Numbered from the stretch's first letter, positions 21,876 to 33,654 are shown. The stretch: 64,000 bases of DNA from Hexactinellida sp. DTS-2022 (GCA_028753945.1 JAPNXP010000006.1:1798001-1862000), one strand, 5' to 3'. Notes: generated from the letters alone by a model not told the origin. Made by a program: numbers and translations.

Positions 21876-22114
21876 CATGGGCGCCGAAACTCTCCAAGGC
21901 TAGGGGGGGTGTGACGTAATATTCAAATCTAAAAGTTCAAAAAACTACACCTATGGTGAATAGAATCAATGTTGGACGGGTTTAATTGTATAGATACATA
22001 CATCATCTACTGATATTTATACAAACTCACTATGGAAGCATTATTTTTCCATTTTTATTCCCTGACTGCTCCTCGGCCAGGGGGGTGACACCCTCCCCCC
22101 TTTCGGCGCCTATG
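21876..22114. mobile_element. MITE with CCAACATG target duplication
   Basis: Ends CATGGGCGCCGAAA and TTTCGGCGCCTATG, flanked by CCAACATG on both sides (21868-21875 and 22115-22122). The internal G-rich and C-rich stretches at either end are complementary. Confidence 0.88.
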
Positions 22115-22301
22115 CCAACATGTCAGCATCATGAATCCGCATGTTGAATTATAATTACTTTTTATTATCTCGTAGTAGTGTGCGAACTTTAAGTTGTTAA
22201 TTAACAGTTTAGATATTTCTTAAAGTGAGTGAACAAAATATATTAACACCTCAATTATGGCAAAAACAAAGTAAAATTCTAAGTTCGTGACTGTTGTTAG
22301 G

Positions 22302-23026
22302 TGAGAACATGGCCTACGATAATACGGCTATACATGCTGCCGAATCATAGTAGGAAATAAAAGTCCATTGATAAATAGGTTATTTATATTTATCTCCATA
22401 ACAAGTAATGATGGACGTCATAAATGTACTATAACTATATAGGAACTTGGTATCAAGGTATACATAGCATCCTATGATGACGTAATCGATATTTTGGGTG
22501 CGAAATATCGTGTTTTTATAACCTTCTTTATCATAGTTAAACTCGTTATGAATGTTCAAGATTGGAACATGATAATGCCAATAACTAGTTGAATAAAATA
22601 TATCGAAATTATAAATGGAATGTTGACACATTCCTCGGTTACCATGGAAATGTATATTTCCTAAAATGAGTCATAACTCAGAAACTATCGATTTTATGTA
22701 AACTGGGCTAGTTCTGATCTATCCGGAATAGGTAACTTCCTATTCATTGATAATACATAAATTATGCTTAACTTCATTAACCTTTGAGATAATGAGATAA
22801 TTAGCTTAGAAAAAGCTAATAATTTTTCTAAGCTAATTACACAATTCTGAAGGATGCCATGTATACCTTGATACCAAGTTCCTATATAGTTATAGTACAT
22901 TTTTGACGTCTATCATTACTTGATATGGAGATAAATATAAATAACCTATATATCAATGGACTCTTATTTCCTAATATGATTCGGCAGCATGTATAGCCAT
23001 ATTATAGTAGGCCATGGTGAGAATTA
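22302..23026. mobile_element. Foldback element, about 180-bp arms
   Basis: Arms 22302-22481 and 22851-23026 are inverted copies, sharing for example catggcctac, ctatacatgctgccgaatca and actataactatataggaact. The unrelated centre contains its own small hairpin, ttagcttagaaaaagctaa (from about 22800). No target duplication was found. Confidence 0.85.
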
Positions 23027-23272
23027 AATTCACCACGATAGCATGTTATTTGAATATTTGTTTTTATGCGTTGGGATTTGGGGGAATAAATACTACAATT
23101 TATACTGTTTTCAATCAGACGTATGAATATGCACCCATATTTAGTTGGTGTTTGGTAAGTAACAAACACCACAATAAACCATAATAGCTAATATTCAATA
23201 AGAAACAAAGTAACAAACATATATCGGTTTTCAATATTTAGGACAAATTCCAAATATATTTATGGCATGAAC

Positions 23273-26200
23273 CATAGCCTACTCTATATAAGGCCTGACT
23301 ACTACTTTAAATTTCGGCACCAGGGATGCACTAGTAGATGGGAGATAAAAATTAACCATAACTTTTATTTTTATTAGTTTTGATAATAATCAACCATCAG
23401 GTTTAAATATTGTTTCGTTACCACCTATTGACTTTGATATTTTATTTAACTAAGTAGCTTATTTTCTCAAAATGCCGAACAGTTGTTCAGCACCCGGGTG
23501 CAAAAGTAATTATTCTAAAGAGGAACATATTCCCACTTTCAAGATGCCTGAAAATCCTCCAGACTTGAGACATGCATGGATACGAGCTCTTCACAGAGAA
23601 GATATTGGTCATCTGAAGGCAGTGTATGTGTGTTTGAAGCATTTTCACGAGGAGGATATCTTGTCTACCCACAAAGTTCCAAGCGGAGACGGAACATTCA
23701 CAGAAATTCCCCGCGCCAGGCCAATGCTCAGAGAAGGTGCCATTCCTAGTTTACTACCTGGGTGCCCATCTTACTATTCTAGTTCCAGTTCTAAGAGAAC
23801 TCGTCTGTCATTCGACTCAAAAGAGGAAGATTTCATAAACCAGGCTCTGCATCTTAGCTTACAGTCTGAAGAAGAAGAGAAAGAGAAGTATAATGTCAGA
23901 ACGATACATGATCTAAAGGATAAGTTGAATTTAATTTCTATACCTGTTAATTGGTCTATATTATCTCCCAACGACCATTGTGTTAACTTTGTCCACATTG
24001 AAATTGTCAATCATACTGTTTCTGCCAACATGTATCTAAATATTGACTCGAGTTTAAACACAGCTGCCTTTGTATATGGCAAAAATATTTCATTGTCACT
24101 TCACAGCATAAATGATATTCGACAAGTTGAAACAGTTTTGTGTGAAATTGCTCTTATATTTACACACAAGGGAAGTGATTCCAAACGTTCATTTCATCTA
24201 ACCCGATCTAAAGAGCATATTCAAGAAATAATGAATGATTTGTCATTAGTTAGCAATTGCGACGACAGTACAAGTACGAAGTTTCTCGATCTAGGTCGAC
24301 TTCAATTTATTATGTGTCAGCTTGAGAATTGTTTTATTCCCAAAACAAGACGTAGATACAATGTAATTACACAAATTATTGCGTTAAAAACTCATCTAAT
24401 TTCACCTTCTTGTTATAACTACCTCCAAAGTTTAGACTATATATCTCTTCCACATTACCACACTTTAGAAAAACTTTATTCTTCATTTGGCCTTGAAAAT
24501 GAATTCACTAGTTATCTTATTCAGGCTACATCCTTTTTTTCTCAAGAACAAAAAAATGTAATAATTCAAATGGATGAAATACATATAAAATCTGATATTT
24601 CTTACAAGGGTGGTAGGATTTTTGCCTCAAATTTAACCCCGGAAGATCCGACAAAGACTGTTTTTGCGATAATGGTTTCAAGTTTGCATAAAAAATGGTC
24701 TAGCATCGTTCGTTTACTTCCGTGTGGATCAATAACTGCTGGAAGAATATTCCCAATTATTAAATCCTGCATTTTAGATCTTGAAAATTGTGGTTTACGG
24801 GTGCAAGTTATTTCAACAGACAATTACCCTTTAAACGTGAATATTTTTAAACTTTTTTCACCCAATGGCAAGTTAGAAACACAAGTTCCACACCCATATG
24901 ATGAAGACAGGAAACTTTTCCTCACTTTTGACTTCGTACACATACTTAAAAGTATTCGTAACAACTGGCTTAATCAGAAAAATTATAACAAAACGTTTGA
25001 ATTCCCCGACCTAGGAAATTTTAAAGTTGATTGTTGTAGTTTTCCACTTTCACTTTGTTCAGCATCTATTGAGGATGTACGACTTCTTTATAATTCTGAG
25101 CGCGAGAGTTTAGCTAAACTTGCTCCTCATTTGACGGTAAAATCATGTTATCCTTCAAGCATTGAACGTCAAAATGTGAAATTAGTTTTAAAGGTCATCA
25201 ACGAACTGACATGTGCTGGATTAAAAGTACAGAATGAACAGCGTGATCAACAATACCAAAATTGTACATCAGAATTTGTGAGTATTATTCTTAGTGTCTG
25301 GAAAATATTTAATGTAAATACACCATATAAGGACATCCGTTTGAACGATGATTTATGTCGACCTTTGACTTATAATGACGATCGATTTGCTTTTCTAACT
25401 AAAATTGTCTTTTGGCTGGATGCTTGGCAGGCTTTGGCCCCCAAAGTTGGGAAATTAACCAAACAGACTTTTACTAGCTTTAGGCATGCGTGTATTGCTT
25501 TACAAGAGATTACTAACTATCTAACTGGCTGTTGTGATTTTGATTACTTATTGACTTCATTTTTACAAACAGATCCATTAGAACATCACTTTGGACTTTA
25601 CCGAATGATGTCTGGCTCTAATTATCATATTTCCTACCTGCAAATTCTTGAGACTGAACGCCGGATTAAGGTTTCTAGTATCTTAAGTATGTTCTCAAGC
25701 CAACATCTATCTAGCCAACAATCAATTCACACCTTTATCCAGTCATTTTCATCTCCAAGCGATAATAACAACGATCAGTTCTGCTTGGAGCCATTCTTAA
25801 ATGGCATTCCCGATCTCTCAACCATACATTGTAGTAATCAAGTTATCCAATCTCTATCCTTTATTGCTGGTTATTCCACGCATCAGTACCTTAAACGATC
25901 TCAAAACTGTGATATTTGTTTGAATTTTCTAACAATTGATAAGACATTACTCATCGATGGTCTCTCTCAATCAGATTTTAAACTTTTAGAGTTAACTGAC
26001 CGTGGTTCTCTTAAATATCCTTCTGAGCCTGTCTTCGAGTCTATTCTTACTCTTTGGAAGTTATTTTCTGCTATCGAAAATGATCGTCAGTTAATGACAA
26101 TACTTGTTGATGGGCCAGCTAGGAATATCTTGGTTGAGCTTGCTATAATTTACACAGAGGATAGTTGTGATTCTGATGTGTGGATATCTAGTTGTCCTAA

Positions 26201-26720
26201 ATGTAGGATTCTTAAACATAATATTCTACGGAAACTTGTATTTGTTGCGGCTAACTGTTTCATTGCGAATAAGGTCAAGAACTATAATTCTATGGTCATT
26301 ACTAAAAATTGTGAGAAACGTAAATTGAAAAAGTTTAACCAATAATTCTTCCTGTTTAAAAAGATTACCTCAATTTGTAGTAACCATTATTTATGTTAAT
26401 CTCTATTTTTTATTTAATTTTATGTGTTAGTTTAGAATTCGGCAGTATGGTGACAGTCTAAGAAATGTTTCAACTACTTTCTGATGTTTTGTCAGTATTC
26501 TTATAATTGTCTTTTGTATGTAATGTTTATTATATAGTTGATAAAGAATGTTATTAAAACATATATCAGTTACTTGTGACATTATTTACTATATTTCAAC
26601 TTCAGAACAGGAAAATCTTGGAATATTTAACTACTAGTAATATTAGTATAATTGAAGACAAGCCATCTACTAACGCATCCATGGTTCGTTAGTAGTCAGG
26701 CCTTATATAGAGTAGGCTAT
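23273..26720 (+). mobile_element. P-type transposon, apparently complete
   Basis: Perfect 32-bp terminal inverted repeats, left 23273-23304 (CATAGCCTACTCTATATAAG...) and right 26690-26721. They are flanked by GCATGAAC on both sides (23265-23272 and 26721-26728), the 8-bp duplication expected of P elements. The right copy's first G is shared with the repeat. Inside is one uninterrupted 957-codon transposase gene with about 170 bp of leader and 340 bp of trailer. It is inserted in DNA with reiterated ggacaaattcc phrases. Perfect termini, a clean duplication and an open frame point to recent transposition. Confidence 0.93.
23472..26345 (+). CDS. P-element/THAP9-type transposase, intact
   Basis: 957 codons without introns. 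The N-terminus is a C2CH THAP DNA-binding finger: C5, C10, W36, C54, H57 and the closing IPSLLP near residue 91. A charged linker with acidic coiled-coil character follows (about 115-155). The RNase H-like core has the first Asp at D368 (QMDEIH) and the second at D450 (STDNYP). A GTP-binding-type insertion begins at FDFVHILKSIRNNW. The last acidic residue is E704 in the conserved TDPLEHHFGLYRMMSG. A C-terminal region with CxxC pairs (CDICL, CPKC) may bind zinc. By family knowledge the protein binds the element's terminal repeats and cuts the DNA, with GTP as cofactor in the Drosophila enzyme. There are no stops or frameshifts. A decayed relative lies at 38730-41187. Confidence 0.95.
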   Translation: MPNSCSAPGCKSNYSKEEHIPTFKMPENPPDLRHAWIRALHREDIGHLKAVYVCLKHFHEEDILSTHKVPSGDGTFTEIPRARPMLREGAIPSLLPGCPSYYSSSSSKRTRLSFDSKEEDFINQALHLSLQSEEEEKEKYNVRTIHDLKDKLNLISIPVNWSILSPNDHCVNFVHIEIVNHTVSANMYLNIDSSLNTAAFVYGKNISLSLHSINDIRQVETVLCEIALIFTHKGSDSKRSFHLTRSKEHIQEIMNDLSLVSNCDDSTSTKFLDLGRLQFIMCQLENCFIPKTRRRYNVITQIIALKTHLISPSCYNYLQSLDYISLPHYHTLEKLYSSFGLENEFTSYLIQATSFFSQEQKNVIIQMDEIHIKSDISYKGGRIFASNLTPEDPTKTVFAIMVSSLHKKWSSIVRLLPCGSITAGRIFPIIKSCILDLENCGLRVQVISTDNYPLNVNIFKLFSPNGKLETQVPHPYDEDRKLFLTFDFVHILKSIRNNWLNQKNYNKTFEFPDLGNFKVDCCSFPLSLCSASIEDVRLLYNSERESLAKLAPHLTVKSCYPSSIERQNVKLVLKVINELTCAGLKVQNEQRDQQYQNCTSEFVSIILSVWKIFNVNTPYKDIRLNDDLCRPLTYNDDRFAFLTKIVFWLDAWQALAPKVGKLTKQTFTSFRHACIALQEITNYLTGCCDFDYLLTSFLQTDPLEHHFGLYRMMSGSNYHISYLQILETERRIKVSSILSMFSSQHLSSQQSIHTFIQSFSSPSDNNNDQFCLEPFLNGIPDLSTIHCSNQVIQSLSFIAGYSTHQYLKRSQNCDICLNFLTIDKTLLIDGLSQSDFKLLELTDRGSLKYPSEPVFESILTLWKLFSAIENDRQLMTILVDGPARNILVELAIIYTEDSCDSDVWISSCPKCRILKHNILRKLVFVAANCFIANKVKNYNSMVITKNCEKRKLKKFNQ

Positions 26721-26916
26721 GCATGAACCTAATTTGATATTTAGAACATATTCCAATTATATTTAGGACAGAATCCAATTTCAATATATAGGACAAATTC
26801 CGATTATATTAAGGACAAATTCAGGTTTCCCTCTAAATCCAGTCCATAATCCATAGCTGATTTTCAAATCCTTATAGAATCCATACGATTACAAAATCCT
26901 TATATATTTGCATATA

Positions 26917-27084
26917 CAGTAGAACCTCATTAATGCGAACACCAAAGGACGGTAAAAATGTGTTCGCGTTATCCGGAGTTCGTATTAACCGAGTAATACC
27001 CGTTGAATAGCTATTGTAGGAACATAATTTTGTGGAACTGTTCGTTCGTTTTACCCGTAATTTCGTACTAACGAGGTTCTACTG
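26917..27084. mobile_element. Tc1/mariner (Tigger-like) MITE
   Basis: Ends CAGTAGAACCTCATTAATGC and complement ACGAGGTTCTACTG, with TA on both sides (26915-26916 and 27085-27086). Single or decayed ends of the same family are seen near 30595, 41402 and 54520. Confidence 0.85.
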
Positions 27085-27399
27085 TACATATGTATATACA
27101 GATTTATAGATCCTAATGTTTGGTTAAAAATCTTTCTAGTTAGTATTAGGCCAGTGTTAATGGTAATTTTATTTCAGCTCCAAGGAAGTCTATCTGAGGA
27201 TGCGGGCGGGATGGCATTTCATTATCATTATCTCATTATTGATGACGACATAGTTAATATTATCTGAGCAAATATTCCATTTGTGAGGCTTATTGATAAA
27301 AATATGAATTGTTATGTAATAATGCTTATCATAGTTTCTGATTTTGTTACTAGCCAATTATGGCTGTTTTAGTGTGTTAATAGTTAATCTTGCCACAAA

Positions 27400-27550
27400 A
27401 TTGGCAACGAACAGTGGCCTTACTTTGAAATGTAGGTGGAATAATGAAAATAATTATAATAATGACAAAATTCGTGCGGGAATGATATCTGACGCGGGCG
27501 GTGGAGCTGTAACAAGAATTCAACTAACAGTGGCCATATTTAAATTTAGA
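27400..27550. repeat. Dispersed repeat, partner inverted at 46200-46335
   Basis: The blocks gcgggaatgatatctgacgc, acaagaattcaactaac and agtggcca have close reverse-complement matches at 46230-46320. The translated frames look similar but no protein family is recognisable. Confidence 0.7.
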
Positions 27551-27589
27551 TGGTACAAAGAACATTATCAATCCAAAAATCCATTAAAC

Positions 27590-28195
27590 CAGCGATTCCC
27601 AACCTTTTACAACCGTGGACTCCCTATAGCAAATGTTAGGCACTCTGTGGACCCCCTCCCCAAGGGGTCCTTTGACCAGGGGGGGGGGGGTCAATCTTAA
27701 GAATACTAACCCATAGGTGACTTCATGGAAAAATATATTTTTAGGGCATACCCACCACTCCCCCCTAACGAAGTACCAAGTATTTAACGAATTTATTGCT
27801 TTTGGACCCCTCACCCATTCAGTATTTGCCACAAGTGACACTCTGTAGTTGTCACTTATGTCAGATTAGCATAAATTGAGACGAAGTTAACTACATCTGG
27901 TCCCCGAAGTCCTATGAGCATTTTTACCCAAAACACACTTTAAAAAAAATAATTCAGTTTTAATTAGTCAGCAATTCTCACCTTTAGGTGTGATAAGATT
28001 AAAAAAAATTACCCTTAGTGTAAATTCTTGATAATTTGCTGCAAAATTTCGCAATAATATTGATTCGTTCCCTCCATGAAGTACCAGGGACTTCATGGAT
28101 GCACCTTTCAAAATGGGACCCACCACCTGGCTATGGGTCAAGTATCTGCCGATTGACCCCCCCCCCCTGCTTTGACCCCAGGTTGGGAACCACTG
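27590..28195. mobile_element. hAT-type MITE, 606 bp, CATTAAAC target duplication
   Basis: Ends CAGCGATTCCCAACCTTTT and AGGTTGGGAACCACTG, with CATTAAAC on both sides (27582-27589 and 28196-28203). The interior has poly-G near 27680 and poly-C near 28160, so the ends fold back extensively. No coding. Confidence 0.93.
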
Positions 28196-28706
28196 CATTA
28201 AACAATCCGTAATTTATGGATTTGAGAATTTTCCAAATCCATTCCAAAATCCACAAATTACGGATTAGGAGAGTATTCCAAATTTTGTGCTCTTAATTAA
28301 AATTTTCCAAAAAATCATGCTCCAAAGGAGCGTCTCTCGCTCCTGGAAAATTCCTTGTGTCTGCAGTCTCTTAAGTTTAGCTCTGGGTGATTAGTTGTAA
28401 TCGATGAAATACAATATTTTTGGTTTGTAACAATATTTTAATATTCAACGATGGTTATTATTCTAATATCTTGAACATGGGGAAGATTTCGTAAAAGTCC
28501 AGTTCCCAAGGGATATAAGGATTTATACACTCATGTAAAGGGGGTAGATGTTTACTGAATGTAATTATAATGTGTAATAGAACTCATATAAACCTTAGAT
28601 CACTTTTAATAGCATAGCTGTCTCTGGTGCATCACACTAAATAACTTCTGAATTGTACAAAACTAACTTCCTTCAATTTCAAAAACCCAATATGAGTTCA
28701 TAATTC

Positions 28707-29057
28707 GTTGCTCTGATTAAATCAATGATTTTTATTAATAAAAATCATGATTTAAATAAAAAATCTGATTTTAATCAAGAAGTCTGATTTAAATTAAAAA
28801 AAGTCGGACTTTTTTGATTTAAATCAGATTTTTTATGTCTATTGTTTTATGCGAAAATAAAATAAATACATTGATAATGAGTCAAATTTCATTGATAATG
28901 AGTCATTAACAATGTAATTAATCTATTAGCCAAATAATATACGCCAGTGTGATATAGGTTGCAAGAAAAACAATTAAAATCAAAATTCTGATTTAAATCA
29001 AAAAAATCGGATTTTTTGATTTTTTTAAAAAAATCATCATTTTTATCAACCCTGAGT
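28707..29057. mobile_element. AT-rich foldback MITE, probably hAT
   Basis: Dense inverted copies of aaaatctgatttaaatc. The right end, TTTTTATCAACCCTG, looks like the complement of a hAT start (CAGGGTTGATAAAAA). The left end is decayed and no duplication is clear. Confidence 0.65.
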
Positions 29058-29551
29058 CTAACTAGTGATGATGGTGCAATTAAAAATTGATTTCAAATAT
29101 CTAATAATGTATTGTGGACATTAATTAGGATATGATTGTCAGCAAATTGATATCTTCAGAATTTTGAAAAGTTAAAAATAGAGAGTAGAAATTGACACAT
29201 TTAAAGATATGTGTTCTGTAATAGTCGAATTTAGCTTGTATGCACAAGTGTAACTGTAATAGCATAATTGTTTACACTATAAAAGGATTCTGTGATGTTA
29301 TCAATTTTCTCCATATGATTTGGCTCATAAGTGATTTTGGCCGTATCTTTTTGCAATTATTCTCCGATTTTATAGTTCTATTGGTCTATCTTCATAATTT
29401 AGCGAGTTCTAGACGTGTCCATATAGCGTTTTAGCCTAACTCCACTAAATCTAGGAGGTGTTTATTACTGAAGTTGCACCCTAAATCTTTAGTCATCAGC
29501 TTTGACGATTATTTAATTTGAATAAATTGTTCAAAACCACTATTGTACATT
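29058..29551. other. No gene seen
   Basis: AT-rich DNA between two MITEs. The reading frame at 29240-29434 shows no domain or conserved feature and I do not call it. Confidence 0.3.
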
Positions 29552-29986
29552 CGGGGAATGAAGGTTCACGAACGGACTGAATAAACCGAATTTAGTTCAT
29601 TTCAAATTAAAGCACGTTCATTTCGTTCATGTTCACCTCCTAACTTCAACACCAGTGCAGCGTTCGTTCAACGGGCTGACCGACGTTCGTTCAGTTCGTT
29701 CGTTCGTTCAGTTCAGATGAGTTGGCTGTGGTGGTTAGGTATGACAAGCAGTTATGAGTAGTGATCTATATATTTTTTACTTTCCTAGTGATATATTTAT
29801 ATTCTACGTATGGATTAATTAATGATTCAGTATTTCTTTTATCGATATTCAGTTAAGTTCTTTCAGTTCGTTACTACAGTTCGTTCACTTCGTTCGTTCA
29901 GCTCTTTCGTTCGTTCGTTCAGTTCGTTCTTCGTGAATGCCATAAAAGTCCTGCGTTCTGTTCGTTCGTGAACCTTTCATTCCCTG
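29552..29986. mobile_element. hAT-type MITE rich in GTTC repeats
   Basis: Ends CGGGGAATGAAGGTTCACGA and complement GTGAACCTTTCATTCCCTG, with near-identical octamers TGTACATT and TGTACAGT outside. The interior is built from ttcgttcgttca-type repeats. It lies about 90 bp upstream of the COPS2 start codon. Confidence 0.85.
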
Positions 29987-30074
29987 TGTACAGTATATTT
30001 CACAATGATTATCATTTCACTTCTTTTTTAGAGATAATTTTGTTTAATCTTTTGATATCAATTTCTTAAAAGCT

Positions 30075-30359
30075 ATGTCTGATGATGAACTTATGGACAA
30101 TGATGATTATGATTTGGAATATGACGATTCAGAACCAGATGTAGAAGCTGATTTGGAAAACCAATATTACAATAGCAAGACTCTCAAAGAAGAAGATCCT
30201 GATGGTGCTCTAGCTGCCTTCACACGAGTCTTGCAGTTGGAGGAAGAAAAGGGAGATTGGGGGTTCAAGGCATTAAAACAGATAATGAAATTAGAGTTCA
30301 ATCTCGGAAGATACACCCAAATGATGGAGCATTATCATCAATTACTGACATACATTAAG
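30075..30359 (+). CDS. COPS2: COP9 signalosome subunit 2, first coding exon
   Basis: 95 codons from the ATG at 30075. The acidic start (MSDDELMDNDDYDLEYDD), LENQYYNSKTLKEEDPDGAL, GDWGFKALKQIMKLEF and HYHQLLTYIK follow the N-terminus of animal CSN2 closely. The exon ends in phase 0 at AAG with the donor GTTCAG (30360), a weak but usable site. CSN2 is a PCI-domain scaffold of the nuclear and cytosolic complex that removes NEDD8 from cullins; this exon encodes the start of its helical N-terminal repeats. Reading on into the intron as far as 30440 would give an unrelated hydrophobic tail, so the splice is preferred. Exon 2 lies 15.5 kb downstream. Confidence 0.92.
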
Positions 30360-30874
30360 GTTCAGTTATTTATTCAAAATATCAATAATTTGTGTTTAAT
30401 TAATACTGTTTTCATCCCTATATTATATTTTTTGCTTTAATTAATTTACTTTTCCCGTGGCCTCCTTAATTAATACGAATGCGAATTTTCGGTTAATACG
30501 TAAACTATTTCAGTTCTCTTCAAAGCATCTTTAGTACAAATAACACCGGTTTATACGAATTACGGATGAGTACACGTTTTAACGGTTCCTTGGTATACGT
30601 ATTAACGAGGTTCTACTGTATATAGAATGTTTTTATAGAATTATTATTCTGGTGTTATTTCAACAAACAATATTAACCGGAGTAAATATTCCTAACTACA
30701 TACATTGTCATTATCGCATTCCCCTTCTGTATTTATGTATTTAATTGAGTTCCATTGAGTGTACTACTAAATGCGTACAGAGCAGCGATTCCCAACTTCT
30801 GTAAATCTCTTTCTTAATGAATATGCAGAGAACACGCTATAATATAACAGTGCATAGTCTAGGAGCTACAAACT

Positions 30875-31531
30875 ATGAAATTCACTTCGTATCTCTTCCT
30901 ATTCTGTTTCCTATCGCTTGTACAGACTAAACACTATACTTTTGATAGATTTGTTTTCGCTCAGTTCTGGGCTCCACAGTCCTGCCGAGACCTGGGTTCC
31001 CGCTGTAAGTTCCCCCGTGTCTCTCCCGTGTGGACAGTGCACGGACTGTGGCCCAGCAGTGGAGATAGCGCTAAGTACCCGTTCTATTGCAGCGGTGAGG
31101 AGTTTAACTCCAGTATACTTACAGGCCTGGAGGGGAGGATGAATGCGTACTGGTTTACGTATATTAAGGGCAGTGTTAATTCTGAGCTCTGGAAGCATGA
31201 GTGGGATAAACACGGTAGATGTGCTGTGTCAGGCGACACGCGTAACGTCCCAGACCAAAGGGCTTACTTCTCTAGAGTTATAAGTCTCTACACGCAGTAC
31301 AATGTGTCTGCTATCCTAGAGAAATCCGGGATCAAGCCGGGTAGCGAGTACAGCCTAGAGAGGTTCATGAGTGCATTCAGCGCTACGTTAGGAGATAGTG
31401 TTGCATTGAGGTGCACTGGTAAAAGTGTTAGCGGAGTTGAAATGTGTCTGGACATAGATTTGCTTCCAATTCAATGCAAGCTTTCTAACTGTCCGAACAC
31501 AGGCAATATATCATATAAAGTGTATCCATAG
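30875..31531 (+). CDS. Secreted RNase T2
   Basis: 218 codons, single exon. Residues 1-18 are a signal peptide (MKFTSYLFLFCFLSLVQT). The two catalytic blocks of the family are intact: WTVHGLWPS with H56, and ELWKHEWDKHGRC with H108, E109 and H113. Cysteines at 37, 44, 72 and 116 and further ones near the C-terminus fit the usual disulfides. By family knowledge it cuts single-stranded RNA through a 2',3'-cyclic phosphate, outside the cell or in lysosomes. It lies in COPS2 intron 1 on the same strand, 516 bp after exon 1. A TATA-like ctataatataac occurs about 40 bp before the ATG. Its GC content and codon use are visibly richer than the surrounding DNA, mainly in the first half. A retrocopy or horizontal transfer are possible explanations for the lack of introns; neither is proved. 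Confidence 0.93.
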   Translation: MKFTSYLFLFCFLSLVQTKHYTFDRFVFAQFWAPQSCRDLGSRCKFPRVSPVWTVHGLWPSSGDSAKYPFYCSGEEFNSSILTGLEGRMNAYWFTYIKGSVNSELWKHEWDKHGRCAVSGDTRNVPDQRAYFSRVISLYTQYNVSAILEKSGIKPGSEYSLERFMSAFSATLGDSVALRCTGKSVSGVEMCLDIDLLPIQCKLSNCPNTGNISYKVYP

Positions 31532-31937
31532 TATTAATCTATATAATACTATAATACAACTTTCCCATCCTAAAGGTATTAACTGATACTCCTTAGAGCA
31601 CAACAACGCTCCTATTGCGAAACTTACCCAAGTAGGGGACAAGGCGAATTTGTATAGTAATATTGCCAAAATGGGATACCGACTTTCGATACACGACAAT
31701 TCGGTATGGACAATTCGGTACGCGACAATTCTGTACATGGACTATTCGGTACATTTCCAAAACTCAATGGAGCAATTCGTCCTGAGGGTTATAGTTTATT
31801 TAAAGTTACTAAAGTCATTGACAGTGGAATTATGCAGTTACAGATATCTACTATTTGTGTATCGTTAAATGTCATAACTGTGTTAATTATTTTATTTATT
31901 TATATTCATGATATGGAATTAGAATAACGAAATTAGT

Positions 31938-33300
31938 TTAGTGTGTTTCCATTCCTATTTGATGAGTTACTCCTCGAAGAAATTCCATTTTTGGCCTGTG
32001 GAGGTATCCCATAACCAGACCCCTCAGAGCCATTTCTTTGTTTTGATATTTGCGTCTCTTGGTAGGTTTTTTACCAGCAATAAATTTTGCTTGTCTAACT
32101 TCAACAAGTCCTTGTTCTTTCTTTAGAGCAGTAATGAATTTCCCTATGTTGGATGATGGCAACCGACAGTAGAATTGTAAGAACGGTGCCATTCTTCAAC
32201 CGAATTTGTTGTTTTTGGAAATCCTTGGGGCACTTCATGATGGTGATTCCAAAATTCTATCGGGAAGAGAGGTTCACGAAAAGTACCACCTGGTAGAGTA
32301 CGTCCTATATATGTTCGCTCGAAATATAGGACAAGACCTTGTGCAGCAGGCATAGGGAGTTGTTGTACTACATCTGCGAATAGTTCGGGCACATCAAACG
32401 GAGAAGCATATGCAAGGGCGGGCAAGAGGCGAATCTTGAGAGCAATTTCTTCATTCTGATTATAATCAGCTTGTAATCCCTTGGCCTGTACCTTTCTCCA
32501 TATATTCTGGGTCAGATTGAAAAAGCAACCCTTTACGTTTGTGTTAGGCCAGTAAACTTTAAAACTCTTTATTGCTGCCAGTTCAAAATCCATTTACATA
32601 TGAGTCGGTTGTACATTTGGACAAAGTAGTTGAATCTGTTGCCACATCCTCATATATGTATCTTGGGTCTTATTCGGTAGTAACGCGAATAGACTAGGTA
32701 GCAAGTGGCCGCCTGATTAAGTTCTGGTCCTCCTCGAAGTCCATGGATGACGTAAACCTGTCCAAATAGTGCCGGTGCCGTTTTGAAGGTTTCGTCAGCC
32801 AACCAGACCTGGGATGCCGCTAGCATTTCGATATTGTGATGCGTCCCAATAATTAGAATACGATGGAGATGAGGCCCGGAGTCATATGGTAAAAATATCT
32901 CCCTTCCCAGATTTTGTATATTCCAAAGGAATTACAAGCTCTTCTAAACCCGTCGTTTGAGCTGGAGCGGCATTGTCCTTATCCCGCTGGCGCTGAATAG
33001 TAAGTTTCAAACTATCCAATTTTGGTAGTTTAGCAGATGTGCCCTCAGAAAGTTCCAAACCATTTCGCCTATAATGTGATGTGAAGTCTCATGAGTAGTC
33101 TGCGCACTCCTTTTGATTCCAATTTTTGTTTCGAAACATGTGACCTTTGTGTTGTCTGGACCGTGGAGATGCTCATTTGATCGTATCACTATCTGATCCT
33201 CTTTGGTGTGTAGCCTTGCTTTACATTATGATTTCTTCTCACATTGCCAATCTGTAATTTCTCCACAAACTCTGCTTATCGTAAATATAGCCCCCTTCTG
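31938..33300 (-). pseudogene. MULE transposase, broken
   Basis: Minus-strand fragments in several frames. The region 33189-33007 resembles the end of a FLYWCH finger (LHGPDN). About 32840-32740 reads LADETFKTAPALFGQVYVIHG, containing the first catalytic Asp of MULE transposases. The segment 32593-32144 reads MDFELAAIKSF then GCFFNLTQNIWRKVQ, the second Asp and the C/H block, followed by NSVEEWHRS, which holds the catalytic Glu. The tail 32192-31938 is basic. At least two frameshifts and stops separate the parts, so no functional protein is expected. Confidence 0.85.
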
Positions 33301-33654
33301 TGAGCTTAAATTCCCCTACTTGATTTGATGAGTCGATACATATTGATTCAATAATGTTTAATGATTATGTAAATATACTTGTATTTAAAGTATATTTGAG
33401 GGACATATTGTTTATAGACTTAGACTATTGGCATATTTTGTTTTAACATAAATGATTTGCATTTAAGGTTTGCATCTGAACAAGTCAACAAGCCGCTAAT
33501 TAAATCCTATTTACAGGTTCTCACCCAAGGTTCAAATAATCAACATCTATATTATTAAATCTCGATTGTTGTGTGTTTGTTTGTGTGTTTGTCCGGATTG
33601 CATTAAAGTGATGGGGAATAGAAACAGCATTTATATATGAGATAAAACTAACTT

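Noticed and set aside
27344..27700. 118-codon open frame
   Set aside because: It begins in a dispersed repeat and ends inside a hAT MITE, so it crosses a transposon border.
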